Counted from the first letter of the stretch, positions 15,692 to 26,917 are shown. The stretch: 35,331 nucleotides of DNA from Candidatus Ruminococcus equi (GCA_018065465.1 JAGHTC010000004.1:1-35331); one strand, 5' to 3'. Made by a program: numbers and translations. The notes: generated from the sequence alone by a model not told the origin.

Positions 15692-18600
15692 TCAGCAGAC
15701 TTTTATTTCTTTGCCTAAATGAATGGAATAAATAAGGCATTCTTTGACTTTGTACTCGGTGCATTCTTCCATCGCGTCTTTGTAGAGCAGGAGTTGACCT
15801 TCGTACATATCGAGCAAGGATGATGCATCCTTTACCCTATCGGTTTTGTAGTCGATAATGACAAGTTCGCCGTCTTCGACAAAAGCCAAATCCACAGCAC
15901 CTTGCAGGATAACTTTTTCGTCTTTGAACTTTTCGTCTATTTCGTGATTTATCGCGCTTGCACTGATATAGGTTGAAAAACGATATTCACGAAAGACCTT
16001 TTCGCTTTTTAGCACTCTTTCTACAACATCGCTTTCGATAAACGCCTTTGCCTTTTCCTTGTCGATATTTTCGGCTTGGAGTTCGGTAAGGTAGCCTTTC
16101 TCCTTAAGTTTTTGAAGTTCGCCGCCAAAATCTTTTCGCGCGGATTCAAAATCAGAAAACTGCAAAAAGGCGTGCAGGGCTGTACCTTTTTCTGCTCCGC
16201 TTAACTTTTTATCGTTCACAAAGGCGGGGGTTCTCAAAATTCTGTCAAAGGCTTTGTCGCTCATTTTGTGAGAAAGTTCGGAAGCAGATACTTTACTCGG
16301 CAAATTCAGCATTCCCGCATAAGGATAGACAAAGGATTTGCGCTTTTCGAGAATCAATTTGAGGTCGTTCTCGGTAGACTCGGCTGTTGAAATTTGCTGT
16401 TCTTGTTCTTCCTCTTCTTCGTCGTGATTACAGAAAATGCACTCTGTCACGGTTTTGATATCCATATTAAAATCGGTATCAAGCGGGGTAAGGACGGTTT
16501 CGCTTTTTGCTCGCAGTTCAATGCCGTCTTTGTGAAGTAAAGAACACATCGCTATCCAATCGGAAAATTTGTCAACCGTGCGAACTATGTAGGGCGAAAT
16601 TTCTTTTCCGCCGACAAGTTTCAATGCCATTTTTTGCAGATATTTTCCTACATCTTTGTGAGATGAAACGAGGATGAGTTTTTGCTTTGCTCTTGTCATT
16701 GCGACATAGAGAATACGCAGTTCCTCGCTCATTTCGTTTTGTTTCATTCGTAGTGCCAACGCCTTTCGCAAAGCGGTGTCGTAAACTGCACCTGTTTCTG
16801 TGTCTTTTCGCTTTACGGCAAAACCTGTTTTTGAATCGAGCAAAACGCTGTCGGATGTATCGGTGACTAATTTCCGGGAAGTGTTAGCAACAAAGCAGAC
16901 GGGAAATTCAAGCCCCTTTGAGGCGTGAATACTCATAACGCGAACGGCATTTTGTTCGGCACGGCTTAATTCGACGGCACCTTTCATCTCGCTTTTTGAC
17001 TCATTTATTTTGTCAAGATGCAAAACAAAAGACGAAAGTCCTTTGTGCGTATTTTGCTCAAAATCGCGGGCATAGGACATCAACAAAAGCAGGTTGTTTT
17101 TCTTTACATCAGTGTAGTCGGTTGCACTGTAAATTGAAAGGATGCCTGTTTTTTCATATATTGTATTGATTAGTTTTGAGAGAGAAAGCGTTGAAGCAAG
17201 GCGGCGAAAATATGCTAATTCTTCTACAAATTCTTTGCTCTTTTCGTTACCGTTTTCGGCATCAAACAAAACAGCATTATACAAGGTTGTATGCCTGTTA
17301 TCAAGGCGTATTCGCACCAAATCATCGGGAGTAAAACCGTACAAGGGACTGAGCATAACGGAAAGAAGTTCGATATCGAGCATCGGGTTGTCGATTACTC
17401 TCAACAGGTTTGTTGCTATCATAATTTCTTTGGTAGTTGTAAACTCTGCTGTATTGTCGCAGTAGGCGGGAATCGCACATTCTGTGAGAGTTTTAACATA
17501 AATATCGGAAACTTTTTTACTCCTCATTAATACGGCAAAATCCGAAAATTCAATCGGTCTGTAAGTATCGCCGTCTTTTACGGGATATTTTTTCGATACA
17601 AGCTCGAGTATCCTTTCGGCAATTACCTTTGCCTCCGCAACAGCCAAATCTTCTTCGGACAGTGCCGTTAAGTCGAGGATATCCACTTCTGTCTGCGGTA
17701 GAGTATCGGAGTCGTACTCCGCCTGATATACAAGTTCTTCGTCAGAATTGTATTCGATATCTCCGACAGATTCGCTCATTAAATTTCTAAAAAAGAAATT
17801 TACTGCATTAGTGATATCTTTTGCACTTCTAAAATTCTTTTCGAGAATTATTTTTGTCGGGAAAGTCGGATTTTCTTTGTCATATTTGTCGGCACGCTCT
17901 TTCCTGCCGATAAAAATTTCGGGCATAGCCTGACGAAAGCCGTAGATACTCTGCTTTACATCACCGACGACAAAAAGATTTTCTTCATCGTTACTAATTG
18001 CCTTGAAAATTGTGTCTTGTACCTCGTTTGCGTCCTGGTATTCGTCGACCATAATTCGGTCAAATCGTTTGCGAATATCGAAGGCAATATCGGTACAAGA
18101 AAGCGTTTCTTCATCAACGAGGAGCGACAGCGCAAAATGTTCCAAGTCGGCATAGTCGGCAATCTTCTTTGACGCTTTCAGCATAGCAAAGTTTTCGGAG
18201 AAAAGGCGCACACAACGAAACATTTCTTCGGCAACGCCTTTTTGAAGTTTGATATCATTTTTGAATTCTTCTTCTGTTGAAGAAAACAGTTCTTTGAGTT
18301 TATCTACGATTTTTTTGAAATTATCTCGATTTTCTTTTGCTAAAATCTTTTTCGGATTGTTTGTTGCGTTTTTGACGGTCGGAAATCTTTTCGGTGAAAA
18401 GTCGCAAAGGATATCGTGCATTTCGTCCCAAGCTTTGCTTTTTTCACACTCGATAAGTTTTTCCAAAAAGTTGTTGTCATCTTCGACAACGCGAAGGATA
18501 GACAAAAGATTTTCGTCGTCCGAAATCACTTCTTTTGTGTGAGCGATAAGACTCTTGAGATACTCTGTCGCGTCGTGGGTGTAGTCGAAAATAATCTTGC

Positions 18601-19231
18601 CCCAAGGGGACAAAGCGACATTTGAAAAATCGTCATACATCTTGAGTTTTTCGTTCATCCACTTTTTCTCGAAAGGATGAGAACGCAGAAACTCGTGAAT
18701 TTTCAATATGCATTTTTGAAGTTTCACATCGTCGCGGTGAGACGCAAATGCCTCGACAAGTTCAAAAAACGACTCTTCTCCCTCTGTGTACAAAGTGTCG
18801 AGAGTAAGTTTCATTGCGTCGGCTTTGATAGAATCAAGTTCGCTGTCGTCGGCAATACGGAAGTTCCTGTCTATATCAAGTTTGTAGAAATACTCTTTTA
18901 CTATTGACGAACAAAAAGAGTCTATTGTGCTGATATTTGCCTTTGGCAAAAGTGCTTTTTGACGCAATAAATTGGCATCGGTGGGATTCTTTTTCAGCAA
19001 CTCATTTAAGGCTATAGTCAGTCTTTCTTTCAGTTGCGCGGCTGCGTCACGGGTATAGGTAACGATAAGAATTCTGTCAACTGGGATGGGATTTTCGACA
19101 TCGGTAATCATCCTGATTGCTCGCTCGACAAGTACGGCTGTTTTTCCCGAGCCAGCCGCAGCGGACACGACAACAGAACCTCCGCTGACTTCTATCGCAT
19201 TTTTCTGTGCAGGAGTCCATTCTCTACTCAT
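15692..19231 (-). CDS. addA: ATP-dependent helicase/nuclease subunit A
   Basis: EWTPAQKNAIEVSGGSVVVSAAAGSGKTAVLVERAIR; UvrD motifs (MVDEYQDANEVQD, RVMSIHASKGLEFPVCF, ILYVAMTRAKQKL); C-terminal nuclease IIDYKTDR. Confidence 0.96.
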   Translation of the reverse strand: MSREWTPAQKNAIEVSGGSVVVSAAAGSGKTAVLVERAIRMITDVENPIPVDRILIVTYTRDAAAQLKERLTIALNELLKKNPTDANLLRQKALLPKANISTIDSFCSSIVKEYFYKLDIDRNFRIADDSELDSIKADAMKLTLDTLYTEGEESFFELVEAFASHRDDVKLQKCILKIHEFLRSHPFEKKWMNEKLKMYDDFSNVALSPWGKIIFDYTHDATEYLKSLIAHTKEVISDDENLLSILRVVEDDNNFLEKLIECEKSKAWDEMHDILCDFSPKRFPTVKNATNNPKKILAKENRDNFKKIVDKLKELFSSTEEEFKNDIKLQKGVAEEMFRCVRLFSENFAMLKASKKIADYADLEHFALSLLVDEETLSCTDIAFDIRKRFDRIMVDEYQDANEVQDTIFKAISNDEENLFVVGDVKQSIYGFRQAMPEIFIGRKERADKYDKENPTFPTKIILEKNFRSAKDITNAVNFFFRNLMSESVGDIEYNSDEELVYQAEYDSDTLPQTEVDILDLTALSEEDLAVAEAKVIAERILELVSKKYPVKDGDTYRPIEFSDFAVLMRSKKVSDIYVKTLTECAIPAYCDNTAEFTTTKEIMIATNLLRVIDNPMLDIELLSVMLSPLYGFTPDDLVRIRLDNRHTTLYNAVLFDAENGNEKSKEFVEELAYFRRLASTLSLSKLINTIYEKTGILSIYSATDYTDVKKNNLLLLMSYARDFEQNTHKGLSSFVLHLDKINESKSEMKGAVELSRAEQNAVRVMSIHASKGLEFPVCFVANTSRKLVTDTSDSVLLDSKTGFAVKRKDTETGAVYDTALRKALALRMKQNEMSEELRILYVAMTRAKQKLILVSSHKDVGKYLQKMALKLVGGKEISPYIVRTVDKFSDWIAMCSLLHKDGIELRAKSETVLTPLDTDFNMDIKTVTECIFCNHDEEEEEQEQQISTAESTENDLKLILEKRKSFVYPYAGMLNLPSKVSASELSHKMSDKAFDRILRTPAFVNDKKLSGAEKGTALHAFLQFSDFESARKDFGGELQKLKEKGYLTELQAENIDKEKAKAFIESDVVERVLKSEKVFREYRFSTYISASAINHEIDEKFKDEKVILQGAVDLAFVEDGELVIIDYKTDRVKDASSLLDMYEGQLLLYKDAMEECTEYKVKECLIYSIHLGKEIKVC

Positions 19232-22200
19232 CTTCGCCCACCTCCTCGAAAATCTTTTCGAACACTTCGTCCTTTTTCAACTTCTTTATCTCTCTGTATT
19301 CGTCATCTTCGGTGTGTGAGCAAACACTTTTATATGCGCACCAATCGCAGGCGTTGTGGGTAGTGTCTTTTCGAGTCGGATTTTCTTCTATTTCGCCGTT
19401 TGCAAGCGTTTGTGCCATATCGGTAATGAGCAAATCTATCTTTTTGAACAACGCCCCCATCTCGGACAAGGTTGCAAGACAGTTTCCGCCTTTTTTTACA
19501 ACATCATCGGAAAGCACAACGGGAATATATACACCCTGTGCTTCTTTTTCCATTGACTTTATGACATCTATATCATCAAGCAAAATGCCCTGCATACGAT
19601 ATTTTTCGTTGTTCTTTCTTTCTATATCATCTTTTGTGTCGCCCTGCTCTACATTAAATGACGGTGACACAGCGGGCATATACAAAACACCGGCAGGAGT
19701 CATCTTCTTTTTGAAATACTCTTCTCCGTTTTTCTGTATTGCCGACATATAAATAAGCATTTGTAAATTTATTCCGTACACTATATCGGACAGGGAAAAT
19801 TCTTTTGTTCCCGTCTTGTAGTCGACAATGCGGACATAGTCTTTTCCGTCGATATTCAAAACATCTACCCTGTCGATGCTTCCCTTTACAGATACTGAAA
19901 AATCATCGTTGACTTTCAATGTATAAAGCGGGATATCCTCGCCTATCGAAAGTTCAAAGTCAGTTGGAGTGAATTTGCACTGGGCAAGTTCTTCGCAGAT
20001 ATGTTTTATCAGCTTTTCGGCGGTTGTTATCATTCGGCTGTAAAGATACATAAAGCGTTTTGTCTTGTCACTTTCATCACCGAAATGATTTGAAAAATAT
20101 CCGCCCAATATTTCGTTTACATCGTCTTTTATTTCTTTTTCGGAAATATTAGAGAAATCACTTTCTTTGTGCTTTTCAAAGAAATGCTGTAAAAGATAAT
20201 GCATCATTGTGCCATATTCGAGGGCATCCATTGATGCTTTTTTTCGCTCTTTTACATTGAGCCCGTAGTAGCAAAAATACTGGAATTTGCAGGCATAGTA
20301 TTTTTCTATCTGCGATGCAGAAAGTTTTGTATCATTCGCAAAAAGTCTAAAAGACAGTTTTTTATCTTTTATGCTTGTTTTTTCATCACACAGTTCATTA
20401 TTAATGATACTTAGAATATGAGAATACTTTTCTTCATCTTTGAAACAGTCGTAAAGTTTCTTTATATCTCCGCCGTCTTTTGAATAATAGCGGTCGCAAA
20501 GATATTCAAATGCAGATTCTTCACTGTAGAGTCTTTCTTCAATCAGAATTTGATCATCTCGCAACACTTCCATATTCGAAAAGATATCGGAAATTTCTGC
20601 TGTTATCTCCGAAGGAGAAACACGCTGTCCCGAAATTGTTGAAATATAATGCGATACAAAAAGTTTTTCTCTTGCGCTTGTCAGTGCTTTATACGCAAGG
20701 AATTTCTCTGTTTTTGAGAGTTCTTCAATAGAGTCAGAAACGGACAAATCGAGCGACATAAGTGTTTTTCGCTCGGTGTCGGTGAACACTCCCGACTCAA
20801 CGGGAGTACGGGGGAATTCACTGTCGTTACAGCCGATTACGAACACGGCTTTTTTGCTGCCTAAATTTGCTCTGTCGGCACCTGCAACATCTACTTCATC
20901 TATGCCTCGAGGAATGAATGATATTTCTGAATTAGAAAAATAAGTGTATAATAACTCGCTGTATCTTTTTGGACTTATGCTGTAATCTCCTATTACATTT
21001 ACCATTTTGTCAAGGATATCGCAAAGAAGATTATACATTCGCACTAATTCCTGCGAAATGCCTATATCCTCGTTTTTCTCGTAAAAATCACAGAGCTTTT
21101 CAATATTTTCTTTGCATTTAAAATCGTACAGCAAATTCATTAAAGCCCTGCTGATACCTTTGCCGTCTGTGTTCTTTACAGACACAGAGAATTTTTGCAA
21201 AGCCTTTACAATATCGCCGCGCATATTCTCAACTCTTTTGAGAATCGCTGTATCGGATTTTGTAAATTCATCGGCGAAACCACGGGGATTGCCCTTGAAT
21301 TCTTCAAAGAACATTTTGCCCGTTACATCCCATACAAAAAGATAGTTTTCAAACTCGGCTATTTCTTCGAAAGAATATGAAGTAAGACCTGTTTTGAGCA
21401 AAGAGAGAACATCATCTTTATCAAAACCACCGTTTACTATATCAAAGGCACAATTACAAAAACGCACGATTGGTTTTGAGTCAATTTCCTGCGGTTTGTC
21501 CATAAAGTAATTTATGTTGTATTTGTCAAAAGCGGTGTCAAGAATACCGATATATTTATCGGGTTCACGCGATACAACGGCTATATCGCGATATCTGTAT
21601 CCCTCGTCCATAACAAGTTTTGAAATAGTGCGCGCGACAAAATCCGCCTCGTCAAAAATACTGCGGGCGTTGTATACTTTAATATTTTCACATTTTGAAG
21701 TAGTCTTTTCTATTCTGAAAACATTTTGTTCAAGAGACAGTAAATCATCCGACAAAAATCTATGGCTGTCCTTTAGATGTTCATAGGGCTTTATTGTAAC
21801 GCCGAGTTTTTTTGCAATATTCGAAAGCCTTTTTCTTGTTCTGTCACAAACGAAAAACAAATCTCCGTTTTTGCCATTCAGGCAGTCGCTCTCTAATGCG
21901 AAAAAGATGTCTTTGCTTTGACCTATCAGGCATTCGAGTACATCGTATTCTTGGTGTGTAAAGCCGTAGAAAGAATCAACGGCTACGGTGTAGCCACTAA
22001 ACAAATTGTTGTCGCTTAGTATTTTTGCTGTCTTTGAAAGAGAGTCAAGCGGGTCGATATAACTTTTCTCAATCAACGCTGTATATGTTTCGTAAATAAG
22101 TGCGGTTTCGTAGAGCTTTTGCGACAAAATCTCGTCGGTACAACGCTCGCTTGCCTCGTAAAGCATAGCGGTACTGATTGAGCATTTTTTGTATTCCTTT

Positions 22201-22571
22201 ACCGCGTTAAGCATAAGTTCTGCCAAATCATATGATGACGCCCTTTTTGAAAACAAAGAAAGCGAGTCGTACACCTCGTCAAGTGCAAGGCTCATTATGA
22301 CATGGCGAAGCCCCTCATCGGCAAACGATGAGTAAAGCATACCCATATTTTCAAAAACATAGTCACAAAGACGCGAAAAACCAAACACCTTTACATTCTG
22401 ACAAAGCATTGGTCCGAGTCGGTCGAGAAAGACTTTCTCGGTTTCAAAGGAGCATTGGTCGGGGACAATAAACAAAAGTTTATTATCCCCTTTCTTTGCT
22501 TCTTCACAGAATTTGTTGTAAAGGTATTCGGTTTTTCCTGTTCCGGATTGTCCTAAAACAAATGAAAGCAT
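19224..22571 (-). CDS. addB: ATP-dependent helicase/nuclease subunit B
   Basis: MLSFVLGQSGTGKTEYLYNKF; nuclease RIVDYKTG; C-terminal Fe-S cysteines CDWCAYKSVC; ATG at 22571 with AGGAGG upstream. Confidence 0.94.
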   Translation of the reverse strand: MLSFVLGQSGTGKTEYLYNKFCEEAKKGDNKLLFIVPDQCSFETEKVFLDRLGPMLCQNVKVFGFSRLCDYVFENMGMLYSSFADEGLRHVIMSLALDEVYDSLSLFSKRASSYDLAELMLNAVKEYKKCSISTAMLYEASERCTDEILSQKLYETALIYETYTALIEKSYIDPLDSLSKTAKILSDNNLFSGYTVAVDSFYGFTHQEYDVLECLIGQSKDIFFALESDCLNGKNGDLFFVCDRTRKRLSNIAKKLGVTIKPYEHLKDSHRFLSDDLLSLEQNVFRIEKTTSKCENIKVYNARSIFDEADFVARTISKLVMDEGYRYRDIAVVSREPDKYIGILDTAFDKYNINYFMDKPQEIDSKPIVRFCNCAFDIVNGGFDKDDVLSLLKTGLTSYSFEEIAEFENYLFVWDVTGKMFFEEFKGNPRGFADEFTKSDTAILKRVENMRGDIVKALQKFSVSVKNTDGKGISRALMNLLYDFKCKENIEKLCDFYEKNEDIGISQELVRMYNLLCDILDKMVNVIGDYSISPKRYSELLYTYFSNSEISFIPRGIDEVDVAGADRANLGSKKAVFVIGCNDSEFPRTPVESGVFTDTERKTLMSLDLSVSDSIEELSKTEKFLAYKALTSAREKLFVSHYISTISGQRVSPSEITAEISDIFSNMEVLRDDQILIEERLYSEESAFEYLCDRYYSKDGGDIKKLYDCFKDEEKYSHILSIINNELCDEKTSIKDKKLSFRLFANDTKLSASQIEKYYACKFQYFCYYGLNVKERKKASMDALEYGTMMHYLLQHFFEKHKESDFSNISEKEIKDDVNEILGGYFSNHFGDESDKTKRFMYLYSRMITTAEKLIKHICEELAQCKFTPTDFELSIGEDIPLYTLKVNDDFSVSVKGSIDRVDVLNIDGKDYVRIVDYKTGTKEFSLSDIVYGINLQMLIYMSAIQKNGEEYFKKKMTPAGVLYMPAVSPSFNVEQGDTKDDIERKNNEKYRMQGILLDDIDVIKSMEKEAQGVYIPVVLSDDVVKKGGNCLATLSEMGALFKKIDLLITDMAQTLANGEIEENPTRKDTTHNACDWCAYKSVCSHTEDDEYREIKKLKKDEVFEKIFEEVGEDE

Positions 22572-22631
22572 ATTATTCCTCCTAACCTCATACAAAAATA
22601 ATAACACATGATGTGTCCCATAAACAGTACA

Positions 22632-24503
22632 TTAAATTATCTTTGTAAGGGTAAGGATATTACATCCGTTTTCAAAAGAGTATGTAAGGTCGTCCATGGT
22701 TTTCTTTACCATAAGAATACCGAGCCCGCCGATAGGTCTGTCTTCGGCACTTTGAGTAATATCGGGGTCGACTTTTTTCAACGGGTCAAAAGGTTTTCCT
22801 CTGTCGATAAAACTCAAAACAAACCTGCGTTCATCCTCGACAAACTCAATATTTATGTCTATCGTACCCATATCGGTATCGTAGGCATAATTTACGATAT
22901 TTACGAAAACTTCTTCTGCCGCTACGGATATCTCCGCTTGAGGCTTCATCGGACAGTCAAATTTTTCGAGTTGTCTTTCAAGGTAATGAATAAAGGATGA
23001 AAACTCTTTATGGTTTGCTTCAAAACGCTTTTTGAATATGATTTTCTTTTTCGCGCATTTCTTGAATTCGAGTTCAAGCATTGTAATATCATCAAACTGC
23101 TCGGCATCACCGACAAACTCGTCTATATCTTTCTTAACTCCTGTAAGCGTTTGCGTTACGCTGTCGTTTGTATGCTCATTAAGATAGTCTTTCAATCTGT
23201 CATTGCCGTACAGTCTGTCTTCAGAATCAGTTGCTTCCGTTACACCGTCGGTATATAAAAACAGTTTGTCGCCGACTTCGAGTTTCATTTTTGCCTGTTT
23301 GTATGCAATTCCTTCCATACCGGCAAGAACAAGTCCCGAGCGACCTTTAAGATAGGTAAATTCTCCGCCTTTTGTCCTGACAAGCGGTGGGTTATGTCCT
23401 GCGTTTACATAGACTAAATCGCCTCTTGCTATATCAAGAATACCCATCCACGCGGTTACGAAAAGCCCTGCTTCATTAGACTCGCAAAGCAAATTGTTTA
23501 CCGTTGTGAAAACTTCTTCGGGTGATAATCCCGACACGGTATGGTTTTTGATAAGAGTTTTTGCAATAGCCATAAACAAAGCCGCGGGCACACCTTTGCC
23601 CGAAACATCGGCAATTACTACGGCAATATGATTTTCGTCGAGCATAAACATATCATAAAAATCGCCGCCGACCTCTTTTGCGGGAGTCATTGTTGCATAT
23701 ATGTCAAACTCATCATGCTCGGGAAACGGTGGAAAAACAGACGGGAGCATACTTGCCTGAATATCGGTAGCAAGAGAAAGTTCGGAATTTATCCTTGCAT
23801 TTTTTGAGAGTGTTTGTGCTTGATGTAGAACCATTCTTTTTCCGCTTTCGGCTACATTGGCACAAGCAATAGACAGAATGGCAAAAAGTAGAAGTCGCGG
23901 AATATACGATAACTTCAGCGTATCTGTCAGCCAGTGAACAAGGCTGATATTCATTTCTTCAAGTGCTTCCTCTATGTCGGTTGTTACTGTGATAACTGTT
24001 CCGGAAGGTAATGTAAGCATATTTACATCTTTCCAGCCGACAAAGACACTCGCCGATGTCGAAACAAGGAAAACCAACGCAGTTATTATCGCTACCATTA
24101 TCGTAAACTTTCGTGAATAATAGCGGCAACTCAAAAGCGGAGGTAATATCATAATAAGCACAATAGCATAACTTACCTGTGCATCGATATTTGCCACTAC
24201 TATTATGGAAACAAACATAAGAAGATACTTCATCCAAGTTTGCGTACCTTTGAATATATAGCAGACAATTACACTCGGCACAATAAATACCGTTGCCGTT
24301 ACGAGTATCGGGAGCATTACCTCGATACCAATACCAAAAAGTCCGATTACATCAAGCAAACATATAAGTATTGTTACAAAATAAGTAATCAGCAAAATAC
24401 CCGAAACAAAAATATTTGCTTCTATCTCGTTCTTTTTGAAAACTTCGTCGCTGACAAAAACGCTTTTAAATTTTGACCATATTTTATTATTTTTAATTTC
24501 CAT
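22632..24503 (-). CDS. Membrane-anchored RsbU/SpoIIE-type PP2C phosphatase fused to C-terminal RsbW-like HATPase
   Basis: N-terminal hydrophobic segments; EVGGDFYDMFMLDENHIAVVIADVSGKGVPAALFMA, VYVNAGHNPPLV, LFLYTDGVTEATD; C-terminal AAEEVFVNIVNYAY ... DRGKPFDPLKK ... IGGLGILMVKKTMD. Confidence 0.9.
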   Translation of the reverse strand: MEIKNNKIWSKFKSVFVSDEVFKKNEIEANIFVSGILLITYFVTILICLLDVIGLFGIGIEVMLPILVTATVFIVPSVIVCYIFKGTQTWMKYLLMFVSIIVVANIDAQVSYAIVLIMILPPLLSCRYYSRKFTIMVAIITALVFLVSTSASVFVGWKDVNMLTLPSGTVITVTTDIEEALEEMNISLVHWLTDTLKLSYIPRLLLFAILSIACANVAESGKRMVLHQAQTLSKNARINSELSLATDIQASMLPSVFPPFPEHDEFDIYATMTPAKEVGGDFYDMFMLDENHIAVVIADVSGKGVPAALFMAIAKTLIKNHTVSGLSPEEVFTTVNNLLCESNEAGLFVTAWMGILDIARGDLVYVNAGHNPPLVRTKGGEFTYLKGRSGLVLAGMEGIAYKQAKMKLEVGDKLFLYTDGVTEATDSEDRLYGNDRLKDYLNEHTNDSVTQTLTGVKKDIDEFVGDAEQFDDITMLELEFKKCAKKKIIFKKRFEANHKEFSSFIHYLERQLEKFDCPMKPQAEISVAAEEVFVNIVNYAYDTDMGTIDINIEFVEDERRFVLSFIDRGKPFDPLKKVDPDITQSAEDRPIGGLGILMVKKTMDDLTYSFENGCNILTLTKII

Positions 24504-24519
24504 AGTATCAAACTCAACT

Positions 24520-26196
24520 TTACATTTCTTTTAGCAGTTCTGTTGTTCTTCTGTACATACGCTTTTCGGTTCGGTATGTAACAAACGCACAGAGGGCAAC
24601 AAGCAATACGCAGAAAACGATAATCAAAACAGCCGACATATTAAGCACGAAAAACGCCAGCAATCCGATTATTGCGCCACATATTACTGTTCCTATAAGA
24701 GCAATACCGACATACACACCGGTAAGCACACCGCCTTTTGTGATTTCGGTTTCGTTTTCCCAACTGATATTTGCTCTCTTTACGGAAGAAATAATCGAAA
24801 AATCGGTGCAAATTATCAGCAAGAGGAAATTCAGTACCGTACCGAAAATTATCGACAACCAAGACACGCAGCCCAAAATACACATAACAGTCAAAATGAT
24901 GAATGTATAAACTGTGCTTGTGATAAACACAACAGACAAAGAGGCATTTCGTTTTGCCTTTATCTGGTCTTTGTACGACATCGGCAGGTTCTTCATATAT
25001 ACAAATGATTTGCCCTCACGGGAAATTGATGAAAAGGCAATGATGTTGATACCCGAAACGAAAAACGCCGAAAACATTGCAACAACAAAAGGCACAATCA
25101 TACTGTACAGAAGATGCACGGGAGAATCGGTATTCCTCATCGCATCAATAAATGAATTGTCGGCAGAAACTCCGTTTTGTAAAATCATCGGCAAGAACAT
25201 CAGCACCGGCCACAAAAACGGAATAACAAAACCGTTAATCAAATAGGCGGGTGTACGCCTTACCATTATCAAATCTTTCTTTGCATAACTCTTTACTGCC
25301 GAATTTCTTTTTGATACAGACTGCACATCGCTGTCGGAAAGTTTCTTTGCACTTGATGATGTAGCAACTATCGACAAAGCACTTTTCAGGTATAAAAACT
25401 TTGCTACTATGTAATACAGTAAAAAAGAAGCGCTGGAAATCAGTATGGCAATAAGAAGGGACAAAACATCGAAGTTCTCTGAGAATTTTATCAAAAACGG
25501 AATAACGGGTATAATTGAAACAACTTTCATTATTGCGTTTATAATTGTTTCAAGTGAGTTTTTCAGTTCGTCGGTTGAAGTTGAATTGAGAAACATTACA
25601 AGTATCATAAAAGCAAATGATATGCCCATACCGATAAAGGTAATCAAATCCTTGTTGCGTGCAAAACGGAAAATCGAAAAGAAAATGATAATCAAAGTTC
25701 CGGCAATACCGAGCGAAAACAACGGCACAATAACAAACGCAATAAGTGATGTAAGATAAAAACTAATCGGTGCATTTGACGCTATACCGTAGCCGACACA
25801 AAAAGGTACGATAATAAAGCCTGCAACGATATACAAAAAGCCGGCTGTGTTGATAAACTTTACCGTTGCAAGTTGTGACGATGAAAACGGCATTGTTGTA
25901 AGCACAGATAAATCCGACGACATAAAAAGTCGGTTTACAAAGCGTATCAGCGACCACATAAAAACCGTAGTACCCGCAAGAAAGTAAACGAAAGAGCACA
26001 CAAGACTTCTACTAAATTCAAAACCAAAAGGTGCAGACGCGAAATACTTTCCGAGAAGATACATTCCCAAAATCAAAGCGATTGCAAGAGTTATCAAAAC
26101 AGGAAGTTGCGCATCGCCGTTTTGATTGTTGTTGCCGGCGTTGTCGCCTTTCTCGCATTTTCGCAAAACCTTAGTGAGTAATAAAATCTTATTCAT
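24520..26196 (-). CDS. ABC transporter permease (large exporter-type membrane protein)
   Basis: Many hydrophobic segments; overlaps 3' end of ABC ATPase gene; start placed at internal M (MNKILLLTKVLRK). Confidence 0.85.
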   Translation of the reverse strand: MNKILLLTKVLRKCEKGDNAGNNNQNGDAQLPVLITLAIALILGMYLLGKYFASAPFGFEFSRSLVCSFVYFLAGTTVFMWSLIRFVNRLFMSSDLSVLTTMPFSSSQLATVKFINTAGFLYIVAGFIIVPFCVGYGIASNAPISFYLTSLIAFVIVPLFSLGIAGTLIIIFFSIFRFARNKDLITFIGMGISFAFMILVMFLNSTSTDELKNSLETIINAIMKVVSIIPVIPFLIKFSENFDVLSLLIAILISSASFLLYYIVAKFLYLKSALSIVATSSSAKKLSDSDVQSVSKRNSAVKSYAKKDLIMVRRTPAYLINGFVIPFLWPVLMFLPMILQNGVSADNSFIDAMRNTDSPVHLLYSMIVPFVVAMFSAFFVSGINIIAFSSISREGKSFVYMKNLPMSYKDQIKAKRNASLSVVFITSTVYTFIILTVMCILGCVSWLSIIFGTVLNFLLLIICTDFSIISSVKRANISWENETEITKGGVLTGVYVGIALIGTVICGAIIGLLAFFVLNMSAVLIIVFCVLLVALCAFVTYRTEKRMYRRTTELLKEM

Positions 26197-26917
26197 TGTT
26201 ATCACCCGTAATTTTCAGGAAGATGTTTTCCAGGTCTTCGCCGGGATATTGGTCTTTGAGTTCGGTAAGCGTTCCCGTAAACTGAATTACCCCGTGCTTT
26301 ATGATGATTATTCTGTCACAGAGTTTTTCGGCAACTTCGAGAACATGGGTAGAAAACAAAACGCTGTTTCCTTTGTCGCAATGTTCACGCATCATTTGCT
26401 TTAACTCAAAAGCAGACTGGGGGTCAAGTCCTAAAAGCGGCTCATCCAAAAGCCAGATTTTCGGGTTATGGATAAGACAGCCCAAAACCATCATTTTCTG
26501 TCGCATACCGTGTGAGTAGGACAGGATAGTATTGTTGAGTGCATCAAAGAGTCCGAAACGCTTTGAATAATTCTCGATAAAATCGGTTCTAGTCTTTGTA
26601 TCAACGCCATAGACATCTGCCATAAAATTCAAATATTCTATTCCCTTGAGCCTTAAAAAGTGGTCGGGAGAATCAGATACAAAACCAAACTGCATTTTTG
26701 CTTCAATCGGTTTTTTCATTATGTCAATACCGTTTAGCAAAATTTCGCCGTTGTCGGGTTTTAGAGAACCTGTTATCATACTCAGCGTGGTAGTTTTTCC
26801 TGCGCCGTTAGGTCCGATAAATCCCGTAATTGCTCCGTCGGGTGCTACCCACGAGGTATCATTTACGGCGATAAAGTTTTTTGAAAACTTTTTTGTCAGA
26901 TTTTTTACTTCAATCAT
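26189..26917 (-). CDS. ABC transporter ATP-binding protein
   Basis: GFIGPNGAGKTTTLSMITG, LSYSHGMRQKMMVLG, IWLLDEPLLGLDP. Confidence 0.96.
   Translation of the reverse strand: MIEVKNLTKKFSKNFIAVNDTSWVAPDGAITGFIGPNGAGKTTTLSMITGSLKPDNGEILLNGIDIMKKPIEAKMQFGFVSDSPDHFLRLKGIEYLNFMADVYGVDTKTRTDFIENYSKRFGLFDALNNTILSYSHGMRQKMMVLGCLIHNPKIWLLDEPLLGLDPQSAFELKQMMREHCDKGNSVLFSTHVLEVAEKLCDRIIIIKHGVIQFTGTLTELKDQYPGEDLENIFLKITGDNNE

Noticed and set aside
15692-22571. Phage-defence island interpretation of addAB and neighbours
   Set aside because: addAB is housekeeping recombination/repair machinery; no restriction, abortive-infection or other defence genes recognised nearby.
22608-23000. 130-aa plus-strand ORF
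   Set aside because: Antisense to the phosphatase-HATPase gene; no recognisable motifs.
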